The translations under genes were made by a program, and so were the position numbers. The notes beneath the pieces are model-generated. The model made no database searches. It was not told the origin of the DNA and saw nothing but the letters and a program-made list of their open reading frames with translations. From assembly GCA_028872975.1 (NCBI GenBank), contig JAGWNV010000028.1:1-16430 (forward strand): a stretch of 16,430 bases of DNA, read 5' to 3'. Positions 7,162 to 14,506 of this stretch are shown in pieces (position 1 is the first letter of the stretch; each line of letters opens with the position of its first letter). This DNA is from Acidobacteriota bacterium. Its GTDB lineage: Bacteria; Actinomycetota; Acidimicrobiia; Acidimicrobiales; UBA8190.

Positions 7162-7988
7162 GCCCAGGGCGGGACGTGACCGCCGCCCGGTCCGACGCGT
7201 CGACGGGGCGGGGCGGGCTCCGCCTTCCCGCCCTCGTCCTCGCCGCCGACCACCGGGCCCGGGGCATCGTCACCGTCGAGCGGTACGTGGACTACGTCCG
7301 CATCGTCTCGGCGTGCCTGGCCCACTCCGACGGCCTGATCGCCAGCGTGCAGCCGCTCGGCGACCTGGCCGCCTCGGGCGCCCTGTCACCGGCGCACCAG
7401 GTCTACCTCTCGGCAAACCGCACCGGCCTGTACGGCACCAGCTTCCAGATCGACGACCGGCTGGTGGTCTCCCTGGAGCGCGCCGCCGGGCTCGGGGTGG
7501 CGGGCGTGAAGCTCATGACGCGCATCGACCATGCCGATCCCCGGACGGCCGAGGCCCTCTCCCTCCTCGCCCGGGTGCTCGAGGAGGCGGCGGCTCTCGG
7601 CCTCGACGTGATGGTCGAGGCGCTGGCCTGGTCGGAGGGGCGGTTCCTGCGCGACACCGACGCCGTCGTCCTCGCCGCCGTGATCGCCCACGACATGGGG
7701 AGCCCGCTCCTCAAGGTGCCGGTGCCCGACGCCCCGGCCGGCGAGGCCCGTCGCGAGGCCGTGGCCCGGGTCGTGGCGTCGGTGGGGGCGCCGGTCCTCT
7801 TCCTGGGCGGCCCCGGCGGCGACGACGACGGCGACGACCCACTCGAGGCGCGTCGATACGTGCTCGAGGAGGTGGCCGACGTCATGGCCGGCGGCGGGGC
7901 CGGGATGGCCATGGGGCGCCGGCTCTACCTCGACCCCGACCCCGGGGAGGCGACCCGGCTGGTCGCCGACGCCGTGCACCGCCGGTGA
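7158..7988 (+). CDS. Class I aldolase-like (beta/alpha)8 protein, DeoC/LacD/Cgl0159 type
   Basis: This 276-residue TIM-barrel protein resembles the DeoC/LacD/FbaB group and the actinobacterial Cgl0159-type proteins. These form a Schiff base to cleave phosphorylated sugars into triose-type fragments. Visible features are VLAADHRARG near residues 27-34 (Asp31), GVKLMTRID (Lys118), DVMVEALAW, SPLLKVPVPD with Lys186 as the likely Schiff-base lysine, VLFLGGPGG, and the phosphate-site-like GGGAGMAMGRRLY near the C terminus. Residues 1-20 look like an unstructured extension. The GTG start overlaps the GH4 stop (GTGA), and its own stop overlaps the kinase start in the same way, indicating translational coupling. 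In a glycosidase-aldolase-kinase operon it most likely splits the kinase product. Exact substrate is unknown, and relatives found in inositol clusters are an alternative guide. Confidence 0.82.
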   Translation: MSPGRDVTAARSDASTGRGGLRLPALVLAADHRARGIVTVERYVDYVRIVSACLAHSDGLIASVQPLGDLAASGALSPAHQVYLSANRTGLYGTSFQIDDRLVVSLERAAGLGVAGVKLMTRIDHADPRTAEALSLLARVLEEAAALGLDVMVEALAWSEGRFLRDTDAVVLAAVIAHDMGSPLLKVPVPDAPAGEARREAVARVVASVGAPVLFLGGPGGDDDGDDPLEARRYVLEEVADVMAGGGAGMAMGRRLYLDPDPGEATRLVADAVHRR

Positions 7989-9451
7989 TCCTCACCCTCG
8001 ACATCGGCACCTCCGTGGTGAAGGCGGCGGTGTGGGACGAGGACGGCCTGCGGGCCCGGGGGAGCGCCGCGCTCGTCACCGAGCATCCCGGCCCCGGCCG
8101 GGTCGAGCAGGACGCCGGGCGGTGGTGGCCGGCGGTGGTGGAGGCCTGCCGTCCCTGTCGCCTCGAGGAAGGCGCCATCGAGGCCGCCGTGCTCACCGGC
8201 GCCCGCCAGACCCTCGTCCCCGTGGACGGCGGGGGCGAGCCGCTCGGGCCCGCCCTGGTGTGGTCGGACCGGCGGGCCACCGCCGAGGCCGAGTCCCTCG
8301 CCGGCGCCGTCGGAGGAGCAGACGCGGTCCGCCGAGCGACGGGGGCCGTCCTCGACGGCGCCGCCCCGGCCGCCAAGATCGCCTGGCTCGCCGCCCACGA
8401 GCCGCAGCGCCTGGCCGACAGCGCCTGGCTGGCCTTCCCGCGCGACCTGGTCCTGCACCGGCTCACCGGGGTGGTGGCCACCGACGCCACCATGGCCTCG
8501 GTGAGCGGGATGTGCGACGCCGAGGGCCGGTGGGTCGCCGGGCTCACCGCCGCAGCCGGCTCCCGGCTCCCCCACGTCCTCGCCCCGGACGCCGTCGCCG
8601 GCGCGGTCCTCGCCGAGGCGGCGGGCGCCCTCGGCGTGCGCGCCGGCCTGCCCGTCGTGATCGGCGCCGGGGACCGGGCCTGTGAGGTGCTCGGCGCCGG
8701 CGCCGCCCCCGATCGGCCCATGGTGGCCTGGGGGACCACGGCCAACGTGTCGGTCCCCGTCGGGCGACGGCCCGCCGAGCCCCCCGCCGGTGTGGCGGTG
8801 ACGCGCGCCGCCGACGGCGGGTGGCTGCTCGAGGGGGGCCTGTCGGCCGCCGGCTCCCTCCTGGCCTGGATGGGGTCGCTGACCGGAGAACCCCTCGAGG
8901 CCCTCCTCGAGAAGGCGCAGGCCTGTCCCGCCGGGGCGGACGGGCTCATCGTCCTGCCCTGGCTGGGCGGTGCCCGGGCCCCGTGGTGGCAGGAGGGCGC
9001 CGGGGCGGCCGCCCTGGGGCTCCACTCCCGTCACGGCGCCCCCGATCTGGCCAGGGCCGCCGTCGAGGGCGTCGCCTACGACGTGGCGCGGTGCCTGGAG
9101 GCGATGGCGCCGGCGCTGCCCGGGGCGCTCGACGGCCTCGCCGTGGGCGGGAGCCGGGCCACCGGGCGGCTGTGGCTCGAGGTGGTCACCGCCGTCACCG
9201 GGCTCGGGGCGAGCCGCCGGCGCTCCGGCGAGGCGGCCATGGCCGGCGCCGCCCTCCTCGCCGCCCGTGCGCTGGGTCAGGCCTGGTCCCTCGACCACCT
9301 CGACCCCGTGGACCGTCGGGTCGAGCCCGACCCCGACCTGGTGCGCCGGTACGGCGAGCTCCGGCCCCTCGCCGACGAGGCCGCCGCCGCCGTGATCGGT
9401 GTGGGCAGAAGCGACAACCGCAGCGGCGGCGAGGGGGTGCCGGGGACGTGA
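7985..9451 (+). CDS. FGGY-family carbohydrate kinase
   Basis: This 488-residue ATP-dependent sugar kinase has the two-domain actin-like fold of the FGGY family (xylulokinase, gluconokinase, glycerol kinase and relatives). The N-terminal phosphate-binding loop is LTLDIGTSVVKAAVWDEDG. ALVWSDRRA is the typical substrate-loop region, and GAGDRACEVLGAG holds the likely catalytic base Asp230. The second domain has the family signature around residue 387 (LAVGGSRATGRLWLEVVTAVTG), followed by EAAMAGAALLAARALG. It looks nearest to xylulokinase-like members, but specificity within FGGY is not predictable from motifs. The GTG start lies in a GTGA overlap with the aldolase stop, and the end overlaps the following transporter gene by the same four bases. 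Probable job: phosphorylate the sugar or ketose released upstream so that the aldolase can cleave it. Confidence 0.93.
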   Translation: MILTLDIGTSVVKAAVWDEDGLRARGSAALVTEHPGPGRVEQDAGRWWPAVVEACRPCRLEEGAIEAAVLTGARQTLVPVDGGGEPLGPALVWSDRRATAEAESLAGAVGGADAVRRATGAVLDGAAPAAKIAWLAAHEPQRLADSAWLAFPRDLVLHRLTGVVATDATMASVSGMCDAEGRWVAGLTAAAGSRLPHVLAPDAVAGAVLAEAAGALGVRAGLPVVIGAGDRACEVLGAGAAPDRPMVAWGTTANVSVPVGRRPAEPPAGVAVTRAADGGWLLEGGLSAAGSLLAWMGSLTGEPLEALLEKAQACPAGADGLIVLPWLGGARAPWWQEGAGAAALGLHSRHGAPDLARAAVEGVAYDVARCLEAMAPALPGALDGLAVGGSRATGRLWLEVVTAVTGLGASRRRSGEAAMAGAALLAARALGQAWSLDHLDPVDRRVEPDPDLVRRYGELRPLADEAAAAVIGVGRSDNRSGGEGVPGT

Positions 9452-11682
9452 CGACGAGGGACCCGCTCGCCGGCGAGCAGGCCATGTTCGAGGGCGAGAC
9501 GCCGCTGTTCGACTTCGTGGTCCCCGACGAGCTCCTGGCCCTCGCCGTGGCCAAGAGCCGGGACCGGGCCGCCGTCGCCGACCTGGCCCTCGTCCCGGGG
9601 ACCGGCGAGGGCAAGCCGCCGCCCTTGCTCGGGGTGCTGCGGCGATCGGGCTTCGCCCCCCTCGTGGTGCTCACCGCCTCGGCCATGGTGACCGGGACCG
9701 TCACCAACGGCATCGGCATCCTCGGTCCCGACATCCGGGCCTCGTTCCACCTGAGCGACGCCGGGCTGGGCGCCCTGGCCTTCGTGGCCGCCGCCGCCCA
9801 GATCGGCTGGGGGATGCCGGTGGCGGTGTTCGCCGACCGGGGCAGCCGGAAGAACGTGGCCGCCGTGACGCTCCTCGTCTTCAGCCTGACGCTGCCGGTC
9901 ATGGCCCTCATGCGCAACGTCTGGCCGTTCGCCTTCCTCTACCTCCTGGCCGCCGTCGGCCTCGGCTCGAGCGACACGGTCCACAACGCCTATCTGGCCG
10001 ACGCCTACCCCACCCACGCCAGGGCCCGGGTGTTCGCCTGGCACAACCTGAACGACCCGGTCTCGCAGACCATCGGCATCCTCCTCGTGGGCTACATCGC
10101 CTCCGCCACCCACAATTGGCGGTGGTCGCTCGCCCTCGCCCTGGTGGGAGTGCCGGTGGCCCTGGCCACCTTCCGGCTCAAGGAGCCCGACAAGGGCGCC
10201 AACGAGTCGAGCCACATCCTGCGGGCGGCCGGCATGGACATCGAGAGCGAGCAGGAGCACGCCCCGAGGGTCTTGATCGGCTCGGCGGTCACGCGGCTGC
10301 TGCGGATCCGCTCGCTCTACTACGAGCTGGTCTCGGTGGCCATCCTCGGCTTCGCCGGCACGGGCATCCCGCTTTTCGGCTCGCTCTACTTCCAACGGCG
10401 GTGGCACCTCGGCGTCGGCCAGCGGGCCGACGTGTTCTCGATCATCGGCCTGTCGGCCTTCCTCGGACTCCCCGTCGCCTTCTTCGTCGGCGACCGGCTG
10501 TTCCGGCGGGCACCCGAGAAGCCGCTCCTGCTCGCCGGGGCGTCGATCACCGTCTTCGGGGGGTTCTTCTCCGCCTCGCTGTACATGCCGCATCTGTGGC
10601 TGGTGGTGGCCTTCCAGTTCCTGGCCCAGGCAGCGGTGGCGCCGCTCTCCATCTGCATCTTCCAGACCCTGGCCGCCACCGCCCCGCCCGAGATGCGGGC
10701 CATCTGCTTCGGGCTCTTCGGCGTCTACGCCCTCGTCTTCGGGGGATTCGCCGGCGGCATCCTCCTCGGCGCCATCAGCGACGCCTCGAGCGTGACCACC
10801 GCCCTCACCCTGGTCGGCCCCGTCTGTGCCGTGGGCGGCGTGCTCCTCGTCGTGGGGTCGCGCTTCGTCCGCCACGACATCACCCTGGTCATCGAGGACG
10901 TGATCGAGCGCTACGCCGAGGGCAAGCGCCGCCGGTCCGGAGGGGCCATCCCGGCGCTGCAGGTCCACAACCTGGACTTCTTCTACGGCACCAACCAGGT
11001 GCTCTTCGACGTGAACCTCGAGGTGCCCGAAGGCGAGGTGGTGGCCCTGCTCGGCACGAACGGGGCCGGCAAGAGCACCCTGCTCCGGGCCGTGGCCGGG
11101 CTCGACCATCCGCACCGGGGGGTCATCCGGATCTTCGGGACCAACTGCACGTACCTCGAACCCGAGCAGATCCTCGGCCAGGGCGCCGCGCTGCTCGTGG
11201 GCGGGAAGATGACCTTCGCCGGAATGACCGTGCGCGACAACCTGCGGGCGGGGGCCTACAGCCTGCGGGGCCGGGGAGGGGACGTGGACCGGGTGGTCGA
11301 GGCCGCCGTGGCGCGGTTCCCCGAGCTCGCCGAGCGGATGGACCAGGCGGCCGGGACCCTGTCGGGAGGCGAGCAGCAGATGCTGGCGCTGGCCCGGGTG
11401 CTCATGACCGAGCCCCGCCTGCTCATGATCGACGAGCTCGCCCTGGGCCTCGCCCCCATGACGGTGGACCGCCTCCTCGGCATCGTCAGGCAGGTGAACG
11501 GGGAGGGCACGACGGTGGTGCTGGTCGAGCAGAGCCTCAACCGGGCCATCAGCCTGGCCCGCCACGCCTTCTTCCTCGAACGCGGGGAGATCCGCTTCGA
11601 CGGCCCGACCGCCGAGCTCCTCGAGCGCCCCGACCTGCTCCGGCCCGTGTTCCTGGCCGGGGCCGCCGCCGAGGAAGGCTGA
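9448..11682 (+). CDS. MFS transporter fused to LivF-type ABC ATPase
   Basis: This single 744-residue protein has three parts. Residues 1-68 are a cytosolic acidic extension. Residues about 69-470 are a major facilitator transporter with twelve hydrophobic segments and a motif-A-like FADRGSRKN after helix 2. Residues about 502-740 are an ABC ATPase of the branched-chain amino acid LivF type. The ATPase is intact: Walker A GTNGAGKST (Lys542), signature LSGGEQQ (638-644), Walker B LLMIDELALGLAP (Asp662, Glu663) and the LivF-style LVEQ switch with Gln where other ABC proteins have His. A basic linker (EGKRRRSGG) joins the halves. The frame is continuous with even codon use, so I see no sign of a frameshift or assembly join. 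The GTG start is in a GTGA overlap with the kinase stop. The next gene encodes LivHM, 8 bp on, so the ATPase part probably powers that permease. What the MFS half carries is unknown. Confidence 0.93.
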   Translation: MTTRDPLAGEQAMFEGETPLFDFVVPDELLALAVAKSRDRAAVADLALVPGTGEGKPPPLLGVLRRSGFAPLVVLTASAMVTGTVTNGIGILGPDIRASFHLSDAGLGALAFVAAAAQIGWGMPVAVFADRGSRKNVAAVTLLVFSLTLPVMALMRNVWPFAFLYLLAAVGLGSSDTVHNAYLADAYPTHARARVFAWHNLNDPVSQTIGILLVGYIASATHNWRWSLALALVGVPVALATFRLKEPDKGANESSHILRAAGMDIESEQEHAPRVLIGSAVTRLLRIRSLYYELVSVAILGFAGTGIPLFGSLYFQRRWHLGVGQRADVFSIIGLSAFLGLPVAFFVGDRLFRRAPEKPLLLAGASITVFGGFFSASLYMPHLWLVVAFQFLAQAAVAPLSICIFQTLAATAPPEMRAICFGLFGVYALVFGGFAGGILLGAISDASSVTTALTLVGPVCAVGGVLLVVGSRFVRHDITLVIEDVIERYAEGKRRRSGGAIPALQVHNLDFFYGTNQVLFDVNLEVPEGEVVALLGTNGAGKSTLLRAVAGLDHPHRGVIRIFGTNCTYLEPEQILGQGAALLVGGKMTFAGMTVRDNLRAGAYSLRGRGGDVDRVVEAAVARFPELAERMDQAAGTLSGGEQQMLALARVLMTEPRLLMIDELALGLAPMTVDRLLGIVRQVNGEGTTVVLVEQSLNRAISLARHAFFLERGEIRFDGPTAELLERPDLLRPVFLAGAAAEEG

Positions 11683-11690
11683 GCGGGACC

Positions 11691-13649
11691 GTGTCGCTCC
11701 CGCCGTCGGTCCTGCTCGAAGGGGTCATCCTCGGGCTCAACTACGCCATGCTGGCCGTGGGCCTCGTGCTCGTGTACCGCACCAGCCGCGTCCTCAACTT
11801 CGCCCAGGGCCAGCTCGGTGTGGTGGCAGCCGTCTTCCTCGTGAAGTGCAACGCCGACTTCCACTTGAACTACTGGTTCGCCCTCTTCCTGGCCGTCGTC
11901 CTCGCCTCCGCCGCCGGCGCCCTGTCGGAGCTGTTGCTGCGGCGCATCTTCGGCCGGCCCCGGGTCATCGTGATGGTGGCCACCATCGGGCTCTCCCAGG
12001 TGCTCTTCCTCTTCACGGTGCTGCCCTTCATCCGGCCCAAGCAGGTGTTCCGGACCTTCCCGGTCCCCATCCACTGGACATTCTCCATCGGGACCTTCCT
12101 CTTCTCCCCCGGAGACGTGCTCACGCTCATCGTGGCGCCGGTGGTGGTCGTGGGGCTGGCCGCCTTCATCCACTTCTCGCCCTGGGGGCTCGCCATGCGG
12201 GCCACGGCCGACAACGCCGAGTCCGCCCGGCTGTCGGGCATCTGGGTGCGCCGCACCTCGACGGTGGCCTGGACCGTGGCCGGGGCGCTGTCGGCCTTCA
12301 CGGCTGTGCTGGCCTCGCCCGGGCAGACGAGCGTGCTCACCGAGGTCCTGAGCCCCGGGCTCCTCCTCCTGGCCCTCCTGGCCGCCATCCTCGGCGCCAT
12401 GGTCAGCCTGCCCACGGCCTTCGTCGCCGGCATCGGTGTCGGGGTCGTGCAGGAGGCCCTCCAGTGGAACATCACCAACCCGCGCTCGGGCTCGGCGACG
12501 GTGGAGCTCATCCTGTTCCTCCTCCTCCAAGGTGCGCTCCTCGTGCGGGCGGCGTCGCTCCAGAAGGGGGCCAGGACCACCGAGCGGTCGTCGTGGGCCA
12601 TGGGCACGAGCGCCTTCCGCCACCAGTCCTCGGGCACCCGGCGGAGCGTGGGAGTGGCCGGCGTCGCAGGCGCTTACGCCGTGGCCGCCCTGCTGCCGCT
12701 CTTCATCGGCGTCGGGCACTCCTTCCTCATGACCCAGATCTGCGTCTACGGCATCGTCGCCCTCTCGCTCACCGTCCTCACCGGATGGGCCGGGCAGGTC
12801 TCGCTCGGGCAATTCGGTCTGGTGGCGGTCGGGGCCGACGTGACGGCGCATCTCGGCTCGTCGGTGCCCCTCGTCCTCCTCCTTCCCCTGGCCGGCGCCG
12901 TGACGGCGCTGGTGTCGGTCCTCGTGGGCCTGGCCGCCCTGCGGATCCGGGGGCTGTACCTGGCGGTGAGCACGCTCGCCTTCGCCCTCTTCATGCAGAC
13001 CTCGGTCCTGGCCACGCCGTGCTGGACCGTGCCGCTCCTCGACCGCCGGGTGTGCACCGGCCTGCCCGACCCGCAGTCGACGCTCCTCTCGGCACCGTCG
13101 CTGTTCGGGATGCAGCTGGGGTCGGCCCAGTCGTTCGCCTGGTTCTCGCTCGTCGTCCTGGCCGCCACCGTCCTCATGGTGCGGGTCTGGCGCGACCGGG
13201 GCATCGCCCGCCGGCTCATCGCCGTGCGGGACAACGAGGTGACCGCCGCTGCGGCCGGCATCCACGTGGTGCGGACCAAGCTCCAGGCCTTCGCCCTGTC
13301 CGGCTTCGTGGCCGGTATCGGCGGGGTGTGCCTCGCCTACGGCCTGGAGCGGTTCTCCACCGCCACCTTCGACCCCACCGTGTCGCTGCTCGTCGTCTCG
13401 ATGGTCGTCATCGGCGGGCTCGACTCCATCACCGGCGCCCTCATCGGCGCCCTCTACCTCGTCGGGCTCCCCGCCGTCTTCGGCACCACCACGACCACCC
13501 AGTTCCTCACGAGCGGGGTCGGGGTCCTCGCCGTGATCCTCTACCTGCCGGGCGGGATGGCCGAGGTCGTCCACCGGCTCGGCGATCTCGTCACCGTCGG
13601 GGTCGAGCGCATCGGCGCCCCGCCGCCCATGGCGGAGGTGGCCCCGTGA
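11691..13649 (+). CDS. Fused LivH-LivM branched-chain-type ABC permease
   Basis: This 652-residue membrane protein joins the two permease subunits of a HAAT-class importer. The first half (about 1-285) is LivH: GLNYAMLAVGLVLVYRTSRVLNFAQGQLG at the start and the ATPase-coupling loop GLAMRATADNAESARLSGI near residue 166. A charged linker of about 35 residues (KGARTTERSS...GTRRS) leads to the LivM half (about 320-640), with LSLTVLTGWAGQVSLGQFGLVAVGA and the coupling loop ARRLIAVRDNEVTAAAAGIHVVRTKLQAFALSG cut across residues 503-535. Both coupling loops are well conserved, so the fusion should form a full transmembrane channel by itself. The GTG start follows the MFS-ABC stop by 8 bp, and the end overlaps livG as GTGA. 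The family carries amino acids, amides, urea and other small solutes; here the neighbours suggest a sugar or glycoside, which is inference. Confidence 0.95.
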   Translation: MSLPPSVLLEGVILGLNYAMLAVGLVLVYRTSRVLNFAQGQLGVVAAVFLVKCNADFHLNYWFALFLAVVLASAAGALSELLLRRIFGRPRVIVMVATIGLSQVLFLFTVLPFIRPKQVFRTFPVPIHWTFSIGTFLFSPGDVLTLIVAPVVVVGLAAFIHFSPWGLAMRATADNAESARLSGIWVRRTSTVAWTVAGALSAFTAVLASPGQTSVLTEVLSPGLLLLALLAAILGAMVSLPTAFVAGIGVGVVQEALQWNITNPRSGSATVELILFLLLQGALLVRAASLQKGARTTERSSWAMGTSAFRHQSSGTRRSVGVAGVAGAYAVAALLPLFIGVGHSFLMTQICVYGIVALSLTVLTGWAGQVSLGQFGLVAVGADVTAHLGSSVPLVLLLPLAGAVTALVSVLVGLAALRIRGLYLAVSTLAFALFMQTSVLATPCWTVPLLDRRVCTGLPDPQSTLLSAPSLFGMQLGSAQSFAWFSLVVLAATVLMVRVWRDRGIARRLIAVRDNEVTAAAAGIHVVRTKLQAFALSGFVAGIGGVCLAYGLERFSTATFDPTVSLLVVSMVVIGGLDSITGALIGALYLVGLPAVFGTTTTTQFLTSGVGVLAVILYLPGGMAEVVHRLGDLVTVGVERIGAPPPMAEVAP

Positions 13650-14506
13650 CCACCGAGGCCGGGAGCGGCCCGGCCCGGCTCGAGGTGCGGGGCCTCGAGG
13701 TGGTCTTCGGCGGGGTCCGGGCCGTCGACGGGGTGTCGATGGACGTGGCCCCCGGGACCATCGTCGGGCTCATCGGCGCCAACGGATCGGGCAAGACCAC
13801 ACTGCTCGACGCCGTGTCGGGCCTGGTGCCCCTGGCCGGGGGCACCGTGACGATCGACGGCGAGGACGTCGCCGACCTGCTGCCCGAGGAGCGGGCCACC
13901 CTCGGCATCGTCCGGTCGTTCCAGGAGGCCAGGCTCTTCCCCGAGCTGACCGTCGAGGACGCCCTGCTCGTCACCGTCGACGGCCGGGGCCAGAGCGACG
14001 TGGTGTCGACCACCCTCCAGCTACCCTGGGCCCGGCGCTCGGAGCGCGACAAGCGCCGGGCCGTCGCCGAGGTGCTCGGATCCTTCCGGCTGGAGCGGTT
14101 CCGCCTCCACCAGATCGCCCAGCTGTCCACCGGCACCCGCCGGATGGTGGACCTGGCCTCGATCGTCCTGGCCGGGCCCAGGCTGCTCCTGCTCGACGAG
14201 CCCACCGCCGGCATCGCCCAGCGGGAGGCCGAGGCCTTCGTCCCGCTCCTACGGCGGCTCCAGGCGGTGACCGGTGCCACCGTGCTCCTCGTCGAGCACG
14301 ACGTCCCCCTCGTCTTCGAGCTGTGCCACACCGTCGTTGTCATGCAGGCCGGGACCATCGTCTCCTCCGGCCCCGCTGAGGTGGTCCGTCGCGACCCGAG
14401 GGCGCTCGAGGCCTACCTCGGAGCGAGCGAGGAGGCGCTCCTGGCGTCGGGACCGCTGGCGAGCGCCCCGCCGGGCGATCAGCGGGGAGGCTTGGCCGGG
14501 CCGTAG
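13646..14506 (+). CDS. livG: LivG-type ABC transporter ATPase
   Basis: This 286-residue ATPase of the branched-chain amino acid type pairs with the LivF-like domain of the MFS-ABC fusion to drive LivHM. Walker A is GANGSGKTT (Lys50), the Q-loop region is IVRSFQEARLFPELTVEDALL, Walker B is LLLLDEPTAGI (Asp184, Glu185) and the switch His218 lies in LLVEHD. The signature is unusual, LSTGTRRMVDLA (160-171) instead of LSGGQ or LSYGQQR; I believe related forms occur in actinobacterial members. A ~25-residue Ala/Gly/Pro-rich tail follows the ATPase domain. The GTG start overlaps the LivHM stop (GTGA). The gene ends tail-to-tail with the dioxygenase gene and overlaps it by 28 bp. It is the last gene of the plus-strand operon. 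Confidence 0.94.
   Translation: MTTEAGSGPARLEVRGLEVVFGGVRAVDGVSMDVAPGTIVGLIGANGSGKTTLLDAVSGLVPLAGGTVTIDGEDVADLLPEERATLGIVRSFQEARLFPELTVEDALLVTVDGRGQSDVVSTTLQLPWARRSERDKRRAVAEVLGSFRLERFRLHQIAQLSTGTRRMVDLASIVLAGPRLLLLDEPTAGIAQREAEAFVPLLRRLQAVTGATVLLVEHDVPLVFELCHTVVVMQAGTIVSSGPAEVVRRDPRALEAYLGASEEALLASGPLASAPPGDQRGGLAGP

Noticed and set aside
10860..10960. MFS-ABC fusion as an artefact of a missed stop or frameshift
   Set aside because: The frame is continuous with consistent codon use, and the linker reads as plausible protein into the ATPase domain. There is no ribosome binding site plus start arrangement typical of this operon at the join. An internal GTG at 10900 has only a weak GAGG 2 nt upstream.
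9277..13574. Minus-strand open frames of ~760-770 codons antisense to the transporter genes
   Set aside because: Their His/Gly/Glu/Asp-rich composition is what the reverse complement of hydrophobic transporter codons gives. No domain motif is visible.
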